Shown in pieces: positions 22,171 to 34,220 of a DNA stretch of 64,000 bases. The stretch spans positions 57,413,567-57,477,566 of the forward strand of contig CM057227.1 in NCBI GenBank assembly GCA_029891385.1. Direction: 5' to 3'. This DNA comes from Erythroxylum novogranatense (Eukaryota > Streptophyta > Magnoliopsida > Malpighiales > Erythroxylaceae). Both the position numbers and the translations under genes were made by a program. Under the pieces are notes generated by a model. The model had not been told where the DNA came from. It saw only the letters and a list, made by a program, of their open reading frames with translations, and did not search any database. Numbering within the stretch: the stretch's first letter is position 1; every line of letters begins with the position of its first letter.

Positions 22171-24336
22171 TGTTGGGCCCCAAATTTGTTTTTCTTGATG
22201 TTATTAAGTATGAATTAATTTGATTGTGTTATTTGTTGCATAGTTTGATTTTAGTGGAAGTGTTAATGAGAAATTAAGATTTATTTGAGTTTAATATGGA
22301 ATAAATGTTTATGGAAGAGTAGATTTATATAAGCGAAAAATGGGCAAGGTTTTTAAGTTGGCTAAGTTAAGGCTTATCAAGGAGGGCATTTTAGTACATG
22401 TGCTATTTAGGGCTTAAGAAATAAAAAGGAGATAGAAAAGAAAGAAAGGAAAATAGAAAGAAGAAAGAAGGAGAAGGGAGTTTCGGTGGAGCTTGGGAGG
22501 AAGAAGAAGAATTAGGGTTTTGCTTCCTAGAGGATTTTCGAAGGTTTTGAAGCATTCATTAGGTATGTTAAACTTTTTTATTCTTGTTGAGATGGATTGA
22601 ACCTTAGTATTGCTTGAAATGGGGTAGAATCGTTTGAGTTAGGGTTTTCGAAAAATTTGGTAGAAATTCATGGGTTGTTGTTTTGTTGATGATTTTGTGT
22701 TAGAATGAGCTTAGAAAGGAAGTATAGGACTTGATTCAAGGGTTAGATGTGTTGTAGTTAAGAAAGGAAAGGATTAAAGGTTGAAAATGTCGAAAAATCT
22801 GGGTTCGGAGTCGACCTCCCGCCCTCACGTCGTGACGTGCGTAAGGCCGCACACCGCGATTTGCCGAGCCACACGCCGCGACGTGCGTAAGGGCCGCATG
22901 CCATGACGTGCCAAGCCGCACGTCGCGACGAGCGAGCCTCCATCGCGGCGAGGCCAGTTTCCAGCAAAGATGTTTTTTTTTTAAATTTTGAGCATATCTT
23001 TTGTTACAGAAGTCCTTTTAAGGTGATTTTTGAGGCGTTGTAAACTAGAGACATAGATCTACAAGTTTTGTGAAGTGATAAAGTTCTGAATCAGTTTCTA
23101 AGGATATGAAATTTTGGATGGAAGTTAAGAATGGAAATATTGCTTCAGCATGAGTTATTGAATGGGATTTTGGTTATTATTTTAGGAAATCAAGTGAGGC
23201 AAGAGGATCAAGAGGAAACTCATTCCTAGGAAAGAACAAGCAAGGAAATCAAGGTGGGTTCATGTTTATAATATAGTAAATAAGTTACTCATTGTTTTGT
23301 TCAAATCAAGAAAGATTTAATGCTTTAAATTGCATCATCAATGATTGCATTACATGCTATTGTGAAATGATTATATCTTGCTATATAATTTGCATTCATG
23401 ATTATTAATAAGGTTTTTAAAAAGGGGTTTTCTCCTTTCAAGAATACATGTACATGAAATTATGTTTTACGAAATATATAACAAGCAAGTGCTAGTTTGG
23501 CAAACAAGTTTACAAGAACATGAATCATACATATTTATGTGGGTTTACGGTATGTCCCTCATGAACAGTCAAGTGCACATTGACTCACGAAAAGGCTTCT
23601 CCCGCCTGCCCTCAAGTGGCACAGGGTTCCTCACAAGGATTCCCTCACAAAACTACGTCTACACATAACCATTTCGATGGGAGTGTGTAGTACATCATGA
23701 ACCAGGGGTAACCCAAACCATCATGTTATGTTATGTGTTTATGATCTGTTGTTATGTTTCATGCATCATGAATTGTTCAAGAATCAAGCATTTTTCAAGA
23801 TAATGACTCATACATGCTTAATTGCTATGATTTTAACAAGTACCACGACAATGAGTTATTTTTGAATACTTTTGCTTATTTCTATATTATGAATATGTTC
23901 CCACGAGCTTTATAGCTCAACCCCTCTATTCTCCCCCATTCAGGTGACGAGCAAGAGACCGAGTGAGTCACGAGTTACGGCAGCACTCCATTTTGTTCGG
24001 TTTACTTATTTTCAATGTTATATTTTTGGAAATCAAGGCTTTAGTTACATTTCAAGTATTATTGGTTCAAGGGTATTTTGTACTTTTGGCTCTTGAACTC
24101 AAAGTTGTAATTTGGTTTGAGATGTTCTTAAAGCTTAGTAAAACTCATCTTTTGGAGTATGAATTATGAATTTGTTTGTTTAAATCAAATGAAAGTAGGT
24201 TTCAAGTTTGTTTTCCAGTAGGCCCATTGATCTTTCGCGAGTCTTTTCCTTAAACGTATAAATATCATGTTTCACCTCATGCATACAGTACCACGCTCTC
24301 ATGTCCGATGTTGGGCTCCGACAGTGGGGTCCAACA
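22171..24336 (+). repeat. 3' LTR of the chromovirus
   Basis: It starts TGTTGGGCCCCAAATTTG and ends GGGGTCCAACA, matching the 5' LTR throughout with scattered differences. Its minisatellite is one unit shorter than the 5' copy. Confidence 0.95.
22820..22952. repeat. GC-rich minisatellite in the chromovirus 3' LTR
   Basis: It has the same GTCGCGAC-centred unit as 15755-15909 and is shorter by about 22 bases. Confidence 0.88.
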
Positions 24337-24341
24337 CTGGG
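24337..24341. repeat. Target-site duplication CTGGG, right copy
   Basis: It matches 15097-15101 exactly. Confidence 0.95.
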
Positions 24342-24700
24342 TGCCGTTGTTTGGATCCATAAGCTCTGTTAACTTTAACTAGGAAATACTTGCAAAAACA
24401 ATAAAGGCATACCAGAGGTTGCTCGCCAGCCCGCCCCTCCGATTCTTAAGTCAGTTCTTTTGTATTAGTTTTTGTGGCTATGAATAGAGAGTATTAGGGT
24501 TCTAGGGTCATACCTGCGTCATGAGGAGATAATGAACTTATATAGTGAATACCTGTCGGGCTTAGCTCATCATCTTGGGAATGAGTCGATCAGCCTACAT
24601 GCCATCCTAGGGTTGGACCTGGGCCTAGCACGACCGACTCAACCAAAATAAATGATTTAAATAATGCTGTTATAGTCGTACAAAAAGACAAATATGTTCT
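24342..24700 (-). mobile_element. Tat 5' LTR, part displaced by the chromovirus
   Basis: Read on the minus strand, this holds a TATA-like CTATATAAG (plus-strand position about 24538-24547), ACCCTAATAC, then GACTTAAGAATCGGAGGGGC near 24435-24460 and a TTGTTTTTGC stretch. The GACTTAAGxATCGGAG segment is characteristic of Tat-lineage LTRs downstream of the promoter. It joins the Tat 5' leader at 15054-15101 once the chromovirus is removed. The far (right) end was not located; about 24700 is a guess. Confidence 0.7.
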
Positions 24701-25389
24701 ATACTTATTTCTTTGTAAGGATCTTGTGTATCAAAAAATCTTAAAGTCATAGTTCTTATTTGAGGTGTTAAAATGAGAAAAGATTAGAAGTCTAAGATTT
24801 CTTAGAGGCAAGCCTTGAGATATGGTGCTCGTTGGGAGCAATAGTTTGTGTCTTGATCAATATACCTAAAATTTATAGTATGATATTGCTTTGTTTTCCT
24901 TGATCTGTAATGAATGATCTGTTCCTAAACATGAGATCTAGTATTCCCTAAGTCCTCTGATTAGGGTTGTCCCATTTGAAATGTGAGTTAAAATTTTTAT
25001 AATAAATCTTTAATTTAATTTTGCCGTAAATATCTACATACATATTAACCCTCATATATATTTCAATACAATATTAAATTCCACATTAAGATACTTTTTT
25101 TATCGTACATTTAATTTATAAAAATCATTTATTAAACTAAGGTCTAAATTTCAATTAAATATATATCATATCTAAACTAAAATAATCCTTTGAAAAAGCA
25201 TTTTCATTTAACATATCAGTTTTGTTTTACAATAATGATTACTAATCTATTATAAAAATACAAGAATAAAATAATTATTAATCAAAATAAGAATTCATGT
25301 GTAAAGTAAACAAGGTAAGCATTGAAATTGATATAATTATACACGTGAAGAATGAGAATGTTTCACATTAAAGATGTTAATTGTTAACT
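24701..25389. other. AT-rich intergenic DNA
   Basis: No gene, LTR boundary or repeat could be supported. Part of it may belong to the Tat 5' LTR. Confidence 0.5.
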
Positions 25390-26440
25390 TCAATTAAATT
25401 TGAAAAGCAATTAAGTTGTTGCAGAAAAGAATTTTTTGGCTTTTTCCCATTTCCATCTCGCTGTCAAAAATCAAAAGTGCTGTGTCATTTATGGGATGAG
25501 AAAAATAAATAGTTAGTCGCCCTTCCAACGAGATGAGATCTGTTGTGCCCATTAAATTCAATTAAATTTGAAAACAATTAAGTTGTTGCAAAAAAAAGTT
25601 TTTTGGCCTTTACGCCTTTCCATCTCGCTGCCAAAAATCAAAAGTGCTGTGTCATTTATGGGTGAGCATAATTAATAATTATCCGCCCTTCGAATGGGAA
25701 TGAGATTTGCTGTGCCCACCTGGTTAATTGGCAGCACAACAGATCTCATCCCCATCGAACACCTCTAATGGTGGACCTGAGTTTTTTTTTTGGATAAGGG
25801 AAGAAAACAATAGTTTACAAAACGAGTCGAGAGAAACTAATTCTTAACTGATTCGCAAGGAGGATATAATGGCATCCATTAGGTGTAGTATCTAAATAAG
25901 TAAGCCCAAGATCGAACTGCTATGGAAACGGGAAAAAGCCAAAAAATTCTTTTCTGCAACAACTTAATTGCTTTTCAAAAGTGCTGTGTCACTTATGGGA
26001 TGAGAAAAATAAATAGTTAGTCGCCCTTCCAACGAGATGAGATCTGTTGTGCCCATTAAATTCAATTAAATTTGAAAAGCAATTAAGTTGTTGCAGAAAA
26101 AAGTTTTTTGGGCTTTACGCCTTTCCATCTCGTTGCCAAAAATCAAAAGTGTTGTGTCATTTATGGGTGAGCATAATTAATAATTAGCCACCCTTCGAAT
26201 GGGAATGAGATTTGCTGTGCCCACCTGGTTAATTGGCAGCACAACAGATCTCATCCCCATCGAACACCTCTAATGGTAGACCTGAGTTTTTTTTTTTTGG
26301 ATAAGGGAAGAAAACAATAGTTTACAAAACGAGTCGAGAGAAACTAATTCTTAACTAATTCGCAAGGAGGATATAATGGCATCCATTAGGTGTAGTATCT
26401 AAATAAGTAAGCCCAAGATCGAACTGCTCTGCATAACTTG
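25390..26440. repeat. Complex direct and inverted repeat cluster
   Basis: About 445 bases (25477-25921) recur at 25981-26425 with few changes, an offset of 504. A shorter module beginning TTGAAAAGCAATTAAGTTG and passing through TGCTGTGTCATTTATGGG occurs in direct orientation near 25396, 25567 and 26069. An inverted copy of its first ~48 bases lies at about 25931-25978. Each long copy also contains an imperfect hairpin (25694-25755 and 26199-26260) with arms related to ATGGGAATGAGATTTGCTG. This looks like a non-autonomous element rearranged with the LINE 3' end. Confidence 0.75.
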
Positions 26441-26890
26441 CTAGCCAGTCCGCACAACAATTACTCTCTCGGTATATATGCCGATGCACTACTGTCCAAT
26501 TCTGAGCAAACAGTGTCCGAATCCCTTGAACGATTGGATTGATAATGGTGGATTGGCTCGCCTCGGAAGAAAGGAGGTTGATCACTGCTATCGAGTCCAC
26601 TTCATGTTCGATCCAGCGGTAACCTAGATCTCAGGCGAGGGTTAGGCCAGAAAACACGCCGCAGAGTTCCACAGTCATCGGGGAACACCATCCAAGATTG
26701 TGCATAGGAGTCCTCCCGCTGCAACTAATGAGGAGGAAGGAGTGCACGTGCCATCTGTGTTGAGCTTGACCCACCCTGCGAGCAGTGTACTCCAGTCGAT
26801 TAATTGCTCATGACCCACCTTGAGCTGCTTTTTCCCACAAGGAACGCTCTCGTGATTAGTTTGGTGGTGAGCTGGGTCAAATTCAGGTTT
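26287..26890 (-). pseudogene. LINE (L1-type) 3' end with RNase H domain
   Basis: On the minus strand the segment GWVKLNTDGT near 26780 starts a plant-LINE RNase H. It continues through a degraded middle and then an open frame with VDSIAVINLLSSEASQS and WTVVHRHIYRESNCCADWLA (about 26600-26440). The terminal catalytic-region ESNCCADWLA fits the RVT_3-type RNase H at the end of plant L1 ORF2. The 3' UTR ends in CTTATCC followed by a run of A (minus strand) at about 26288-26300, the poly(A) tail. A second tail plus part of the 3' end lies at 25778-25921 through the local duplication. It is 5'-truncated, as LINE copies usually are. Confidence 0.8.
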
Positions 26891-28099
26891 CTTGACTCAA
26901 ATTTAGCTGGAAAAAATAAATAATTTTAATAAAAAATTCATCCAAATTTCAAGTAATTAAAATTATTGATAATATGGAGCACGAATATTACTTATCTTTT
27001 AAATAACTTATAGTTAATACAAACACTACATTAATCATTTTACATATATCAATCAACTTCTCCATCTAAATTTAAAATATATAACAAAATACACCATATT
27101 AATTAGTAAAAAGTTAATATATGCCATTTTATGTAAAAATTGTTTTAACTCATTCATTTTCAAAAAACCTAATGTTTTAGCCTTAAATTTAATTTTAAAA
27201 TATTATCTTAAATCTTCAAAGTGCTCCATTTTGTCAAATTATCTCAACTGTAATAAAGAATTCATATTCATTTCAAGTCCTTATTAAATTAATATTGAGA
27301 AATCAAATGTCCTGTTTTGACAAAAAATTAATGAAAGATATATTTGCTTAATTATTTTAAATTAATATCGCTTAAATTATTATCTCTTTTTGTCACTCGT
27401 TTATCTAAATCTAACAATAAAATGATGCTTGGTTGATTCAAAATATAAAAGAATAATTCCAATTGATGAGTCTGCCTATGCAACGAGTATCACGATGATA
27501 TTATCAAAATCATATTAATTTCAAAACAAAAAGTATCATAATGTTATTATTATACAGTTGAAAAAAGATACAATAAAACATCAATTACAGTTGGAGACTA
27601 AAGTTGAGCTGATAGGCAAAGACAACAACATGGAGTTTTCTTTGTTAACCTATATAAAACCACAAAAGTAAATATTTATATCTTCAATTCTAGAAAACCA
27701 AAGAAATCAGATGAAAAAAGAAAGTAAATCAAGTAAAGATTAAAAAACATAGTAAAGGAAATTGGCTAGCTAATAGTAACAATCAAGCTTGTTAATAGTT
27801 TACACCACTTTATCTACATGTAGAAACATTATTATGCAAACCATGCCTAATTATGCAACAATTGTATTAAGTGAATACTCAACACATGATAATTAACAAC
27901 TAAATATACCTTCATTATCAAATTTTTATTTGAAGAAATTTCCAGATTAGAAGAGTAGTCTTTGTATCTATACTGAATATAAAAAATACAATATAACATA
28001 ATATAATATACGATGGATAAAATTATTACGGTAAACAAAACTAACATATCATAAAGAATAGAATTTATCTTGAATATTTTTATCACTTAACCAACTTCA
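26891..28099. other. AT-rich intergenic DNA
   Basis: Strongly AT-rich with no supportable gene. The small minus-strand frame near 27847-28086 is hydrophobic and AT-driven and resembles nothing recognised. Confidence 0.5.
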
Positions 28100-29830
28100 G
28101 CCTCATATAAAGGTTTCAACAATATCAAGGTGAAGTTTAGTATGATGAGAACTAACTATCTGACCATTAGCACCTGCCACTAAATAGTTGTCCAACTTTA
28201 TCCTACTGTAAGAAATACTAGCCTTTTTTTAAATAAATTGTGCAAATTTAGGGCTCACACTAGTCACATAAACAACAGTCAAGAGATGAAGCTAAAGTTG
28301 AAGTTGATATTGAACTACGACCCTGATTTTTGTCCAATCTTAGTTGATAATTATTAAACAAATCATATTATAATTGTTTGATGATATCAATTGGTTCTTG
28401 AGTCCGATCAGCATATAATTTTTTATAATAAAAATATAGCCCTCTATTTTTATATCTCGAGTCCAACATAAACATGATTGTCAAGTTTTGTCCTATCATA
28501 TAGCAATAAGAATTGAGTTTTTCCATTATTTGCTTTGTCACGATGTGGATCACCTCATTGTAATAAATATCCAACAAGATAAAACTCGTTTGATCTTCAC
28601 ATGTTGATAAAGCAAATTTGCATAGTTGGATATTTGTTTTTCGAGAACAACTCAGTAGCATTATAAAATAGCTCCAATTTTGTACAAATCTCTTTAGCCA
28701 ACTCTTTTTGCTCTTTTGTTGGCAAGCAAGTATACTAAGAATATTTTTGTCTTGGCTTGTTGAACACCTCAACTTAATTAGTTACCAACTCCAATATCTT
28801 GAATGTTAAATTTCATATGGTGAAACAATCTAAAACTAACTTTTCAGTACATAAAATGAGTACTTATCATGCAATTTCTTCAATTTTTTCTCTTTTGGAT
28901 GTTGCACCCTAATGCATTACATTACTCTGAAACAAGTCTACCACTTCCTTTATTACCTCCAACTCATCCTTCAAAATCAAATTCATGATATGCATAAAAG
29001 AGAACATATGGAATAACCTTCCACCAATCAACAAGCTCCCAACCCTTAAATTGTTCTTCAAATTTTATATCATTAAATCATTTGTGCTACAGTTATCTAA
29101 AGTTATGGTTGAAAGCTTAGTGTTGAAGTTGTAATCCATTAAGCAATCCACCATCACGGTTAAATAAACCTACCATTTAAAAATATGAACAAATATCAAT
29201 TATAATATAATCAATAAATAAGTGATAACAATATTAAAGAATGTAATTGACCTCAATAGTCAACTATATAAAGTCCAGTTGTTGTCAATGTAGTGTGTAG
29301 ACACTACCATATAACCCCTCTTTTGGTTTTCAATTGTCCACATATTTGATTTGATGGCTACTCGTCTGTGACTACTTGACAGTATCTTAAATATTTTTTT
29401 TCTTTCGATCTCATAAATCTTGAAATTTATTTCTTCATGTTATTTTAAGTTGAGATTTTGAAGGTTGGTTGGAGTGAGGTAAGCAACATCTCAAAGTTTT
29501 TACTATTTATAATGGACAGTAGTTGTACATCACCAATAATCATCTTAGCTATTAAAAGCTTTGATTTATTGCAATCATAATTTATAAGAGTCATTTCATT
29601 CTTCCTTCTCATTAGGTTAGGGGTAAAAAATGTTTAACCTTATAATATCATCTTCTTTCTGTTGCATGACTCCATATGTCTCTCCAAATGAGAGGTTTTA
29701 CCTTTAGAAATCTCAGCCTTTATCTTGTCACAATATTTACATTCGAACTTTTAAAATCCATCCATTTATCTATTCTTATTTAAGTGATTCCAAACATCAC
29801 TTCTGAATGAACTTGTTCCTTTAATCAAAA
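28100..29830 (-). pseudogene. hAT-type transposase remnant
   Basis: On the minus strand a BED zinc finger is readable at about 29800-29660: SDVWNHLNKN, then CKYCDKIKAEISKGKTSHLE with the ERHMESC end. Further down, the segment near 28530-28420 reads NLTIMFMLDSRYKNRGLYFY, matching the conserved VLDPRxK region of hAT transposases. KLDNYLV near 28190 resembles the start of the hAT dimerisation domain. Transposase of this class cuts and pastes elements with 8-bp duplications. Stops and frameshifts are frequent, and no terminal inverted repeats were found, so the element is old and its ends are lost. Confidence 0.8.
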
Positions 29831-32019
29831 TCATTTCTTTACTTGGTATCAGAGTATAACTCTCTACTAGTATATTGTTTGGTACTGGATTAAAACTTTC
29901 CAATGAAAGAATATTATCATCCATTTGAAACAACCAACATGTACAAGCATAAAAGTTATTTATAGTCAGTTACTTGTATACATACACTTTAATTTAACAT
30001 GTATACAAACTAAATCTAATGAGCATGACCTCATTCTCAATCTTTAATATAAGGAAAGCACAAAAGTTCTTTCTATAGATGGGAAATTTATTATTATTTA
30101 TGGTTTATTGTTATCGAAGCAGTCTCAAATAAACGTCTCTAGAAAAAAATGACCACCAAATTGTAGCAATATGGAACATCAAATGTTCTTGGACTACATG
30201 TAGAATTTAGGCATTGAGAGGTCTCTCAAACAGACAATAATCTCCTAAAAAATAATGTAGAGATTAACAAATGCATGATCATACCATTCCCGTCAAATCC
30301 ACAAAAGGAGAACTTTTAGATTGTGAAACACACATTTTCAATTCTCCCTTCATCTTGTACATACTAGATAATAAATTAAAGTGTAAGAAAACTGTAATTA
30401 TACACAATTTAGCATTTCAACATCAATTTAATTCCACATTAATAAGAGTTATAACAAGAAAAATCTAAGATGATCGCTTATGCATTCAAATCCTATTACC
30501 AAGAGAGGGAAATCAACACTACACCAAAACAAATAACAAACATTAAAATGAAACGACAATTATCACAATAGTATTGGTGATTCAAACAAACCAAAAAAAG
30601 GATCCTACCACTAACTATCAACAGAGGTTTAAATCTTACTGCCTCCCGCTTAAAAATTGCATAAATGACGGGTGATTCATATATTTCCTGCTTAAAAATA
30701 TAAACTTTTACTTTTTATTTAATTTATGTGAAGATGTTTATTTATTCCAATATATATAAATAAATTGTTATTCTTATACTAATTTAATAATGAAATTTTA
30801 TTTTCCCTCTACTAAAATGGAATTTTATATTCATCCTTGGTAAGATACATATCCATTTGGTGTTTTTACTACATGACAAGATAAGAGAGATATGATAATC
30901 AAGAAGAAAGTCATTTTATAGTCAATCTTCTAAGAATGGAAATAATTCTCTTATTTTCCAGGAGTTTGTAGTTAAAGAGTTGCAACTTTAAATCCTAGAA
31001 ATCATAGGCTTAACACACTTGTGGCATATGGAATATAACTCAGTATCATACCCCATATTAAGAGGCTGATATTATAAAACATAGATTTGTTAGAAAAAAG
31101 AAAGTAATCTTCCATAAAATTCAAGCACACATGTAGTTCTATATGTCCTTAGAAACTTTGAATCAACCTAATTAAACATTTAAAACTTCATCCATTCTAG
31201 TATATTTCTCAAAACTAAAATCCTAATCTTTTAAGTTTAAACTCTAAGGGTATTACATTGAAAGGGACTGGTTGTAGTTGTATTACAAATAAAGAGTACT
31301 TGAAACCTTAAAATGGATAAAAACATAACTCAATTATAAGAACATTAGCTTATCTTTGATAAATCGTGATTCGTGTGGCTGATGAGCAAAGGAAGCAGAG
31401 GCAAGATTAGCATAAAGTAAAGGGACCAGAGGCTAGCCGAGCACTGAGCAATTGACGACTAAAAGGACTTGGTTAAAAACAAAGCATTGGAGTAGAGGGA
31501 TTTTAGTTAAAGAGCAATTACTTTACAATGAGTGTGTGACTTTGGCTGAAGAGGGATAAGGGATGGTGTTAAAACAATGTCATTTTGCTAGCAATTCCAA
31601 CAATGTTTAATGAAACTACAATATTTTAACTAACATAAAATGATGTCATTTCACATATATATTTGAAGATATGGTTTGGGCTTAGTTAGGTTATGCTAAT
31701 ATGCTTGACTCTGAACCTAAGCACACCCCGAAGCCTAAACAATTCAAAAATAAAAGTTTGAGTCCTGTTTGAAATCTGATTAACCTGGGTCGAGTCTGTT
31801 GACTTCAAATCAAATTTGTATATAGTTTGATTTAAACTATACTGGTAGACTACTTATATGGAGTAATAATCAACACGGCAGTATGCTCATAAGGAAAAAG
31901 TTAGACAAAATATTAGTCATCTTCGCTTAGCTCAATCAGCTTTACAATTCATTTGCTTACTTTGGAGATAACATAATGTCTAATCATTCTTATATGTTGA
32001 TACAAAGGTTGTTTAAAAG
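29831..32019. other. AT-rich intergenic DNA
   Basis: No gene or element boundary is supported. The 65-codon frame at 30271-30468 has no recognisable motif and is likely chance. Confidence 0.5.
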
Positions 32020-33411
32020 CAGAATAGGGGGCACTCCTTTCATATTCTTCAATGGCATCACTCAATTAGAAGGTTTCTCAGCTGTCATTTGTAGATGTTG
32101 GAATAGGATTTAAGGATTTCAAATCCTATTAATTTATGCAGAAGTTAAGAAAGGTGAAGAGAACACTCAGTAACTTCCTAATTGAAAGAAATCATAATCT
32201 AAATAACCTTGAGGAGAAACTGATCCAAGCTCGAAAAGCTTGTTATGATTCTGCTTACAATGTAGACCTACAAATGGCAAAAGTTAGGAAAATGCACTAA
32301 TTCCAGGAAATGTTGGGACTTCAAAATTCAATTCTTAAGCAAAAAGCTAGGATAAACTGGGTGAAAGATGGAGACTTTAACTCAAAATTCTTCCACTCCA
32401 CCTTGCTACCAAGGAGAAATGTCAACAAAATTGCTGTTTTACAAGACTTTGGTGGTAAGGAAAACATTGATCAAAACGGATTGGAAGAATTAGATAAGAA
32501 TTACTTCCTAAATCTGATGGGAGTTAATGATGCTGCTATGCCAAGCTATAATACCCAGCAACTTTTTTATTGATCAATTGATCAAGGAATCAAAGATCAC
32601 ATTGTGTCATCTGTTAAATGGTGGCTTCCAATATCATTACAAATGAGAGCGGTAACTATGACTCATCTTTTGTATGCTAATTATCTAAAACTTTTTTTTG
32701 GAGTTGATAATCATTCTATCAATATCATGATGTAAATTTTGCATATGTTTTCTGAATGGTCATGATTAAAGCCTAATATTGAAAAAAGCTGCTTATATTT
32801 ATCTGATGATGTGAGGAATCTAACTGAAGTGAGGAGGATCATAGGTATGGGTGTCCACACTACTTCATTTTTCCATCTTAGAATACCAATCACTTCCTTC
32901 AAACTAAAATTCTAAGACTGTCTGCCTCTCATTGAGAGGATAAAAGCTAGAGTAAATTCTTGGCAGAACATATTTCTCTTATATATAACCAGAGCCACTC
33001 TCATCATCTCATTTTTGAACAACTTACATCTACACTAGTCAACTCACATTTCACTACCCAAGAAGGTTACAAAAGAGATTGAAAGAATAATGAAGGCATT
33101 TCTTTGGACAGGCAAGATAGATAAAGCAAAGAATACAAAAATCAAAAGGAGTGAGTTACCATACCTAAGAAACTTGGAGGCCTAGAGATTATTTCTATCA
33201 TAACTATGCAAAAAGTCCTGATATGTAAAACGCTTTGAAGACTTTTCAATGATTAGAAAGCACATTAGATCAAATGGATCCATGAGTATCATCTATAGAG
33301 TACCAATTTATGGTAGGCATTATATACAAGGGAGGCCTCTTAGATCCTCATCCAGATAATGAAGTTGAGAGAAACTATCTATCCATGAATCAAGCACAAG
33401 ATAGGTAATGA
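32020..33411 (+). pseudogene. L1-type LINE ORF2 remnant, linker and reverse transcriptase
   Basis: The region shows FFNGITQLEGFS near 32050 and the endonuclease-RT linker INWVKDGDFNSKFFHSTLL near 32353-32410. A damaged RT catalytic area follows (DNHSINIMM near 32707, where the family usually has FADD just before). Then come SEWSxLKPNIEKSC near 32752, RIKARVNSWQN near 32938 and MKAFLWTGKIDKAKN near 33090. These are standard plant L1 ORF2 landmarks in order, but in several frames. LINE ORF2 nicks the target and primes reverse transcription there. Most of the RT palm between about 32570 and 32640 is missing. Confidence 0.82.
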
Positions 33412-34220
33412 AGGGGGGAGGTGGAGGGGAGGACATGGTTTTGGTTTGATAACTAGTTGGATTCTAGCCCTATTATTCACAACCTTGACTTGCATCATTT
33501 AAGGCATCAAATAAATCCAAACCTTAAAGTCTCATCTGTGATCTGCAATGGTGAATATAATAGATATTTTAGAGGTTTTGATAATCTTGTGCAACACTTC
33601 CCTCATTTGAATGATGTGATGAATGAAGATGAAATCATTTGGAAACTCAATCCAAATGGTAATTTTTCAAACAAATCTTATCATCAACTTTTACCAATGA
33701 TCTCCCCTATGTCCCTTGGTATAATATTCTTTAGGGAAATACCTTGAATTTGAAGGCCTCTCTAATTACTTAGCTAGCGATTAGAAATAGGCTCAAGAGC
33801 AAAAGTCAGTGGCATGGCAGTATGGACTCTACTTATGTTTTATACAAGATGGATGTGGAAGATAGAGACCAACTTTTTTTTATTATCTATGCAAGTTCTT
33901 TAAAGTAGTATGGAGCAGAATTCTTCACCTAATTACAAGGGACAATTTCATGGATAATTGGAAGCAAACATTGAATTGTTTTATTAGCCACTCAAAGTAG
34001 AATATGACCAATGGAATAATTCTTAAAGTTGTTTTTACTACTGCCATCTATGCACTTTGGAAGAAACAAAACAACATAATTTTCACACATAAGGAAGAAG
34101 AGCAGTACCAACTAGTACATAGGATTATTAATTCGATCAAATAAGCTATTGTCGCAAAGAATGTTCAGACACTCTTTCACCAGGAATGAAATATAGATGG
34201 CAGCTATAAGCAGATGACAA
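33412..34220 (+). pseudogene. LINE zinc-binding C-terminal region, first tandem copy
   Basis: The frame at 33457-33747 reads WLDSSPIIHNLDLHHLR and later DEIIWKLNPNGNFSNKSYHQ, the zf-RVT region near the end of L1 ORF2. Degraded sequence follows (IYALWKKQNNIIF near 34048). The whole block is repeated almost exactly at 34221-35043. Confidence 0.82.

Larger units (their letters stand above)
15102..24336 (+). mobile_element. Complete Ty3/gypsy chromovirus (Tekay/Del-like), 9.2 kb
   Basis: Two LTRs (2198 and 2166 bp), a primer-binding site, gag, protease, RT, RNase H, an integrase with chromodomain and a polypurine tract all lie in the expected order and orientation. The 5-bp duplication CTGGG flanks both ends. 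The element is structurally complete but cannot encode a working protein because stops and frameshifts lie in every segment. By eye, the first ~185 bases of the two LTRs differ at about nine positions, so the insertion is not very recent. It lies inside the minus-strand Tat element, near that element's 5' LTR/PBS boundary. Confidence 0.95.

Noticed and set aside
27847..28086. Small hydrophobic membrane protein
   Set aside because: The AT-rich codons give Ile/Leu/Tyr by composition; no homologue recognised and no promoter evidence.
30271..30468. Small gene on the plus strand
   Set aside because: No motif and no neighbours; it lies in AT-rich intergenic DNA and is consistent with a chance frame.
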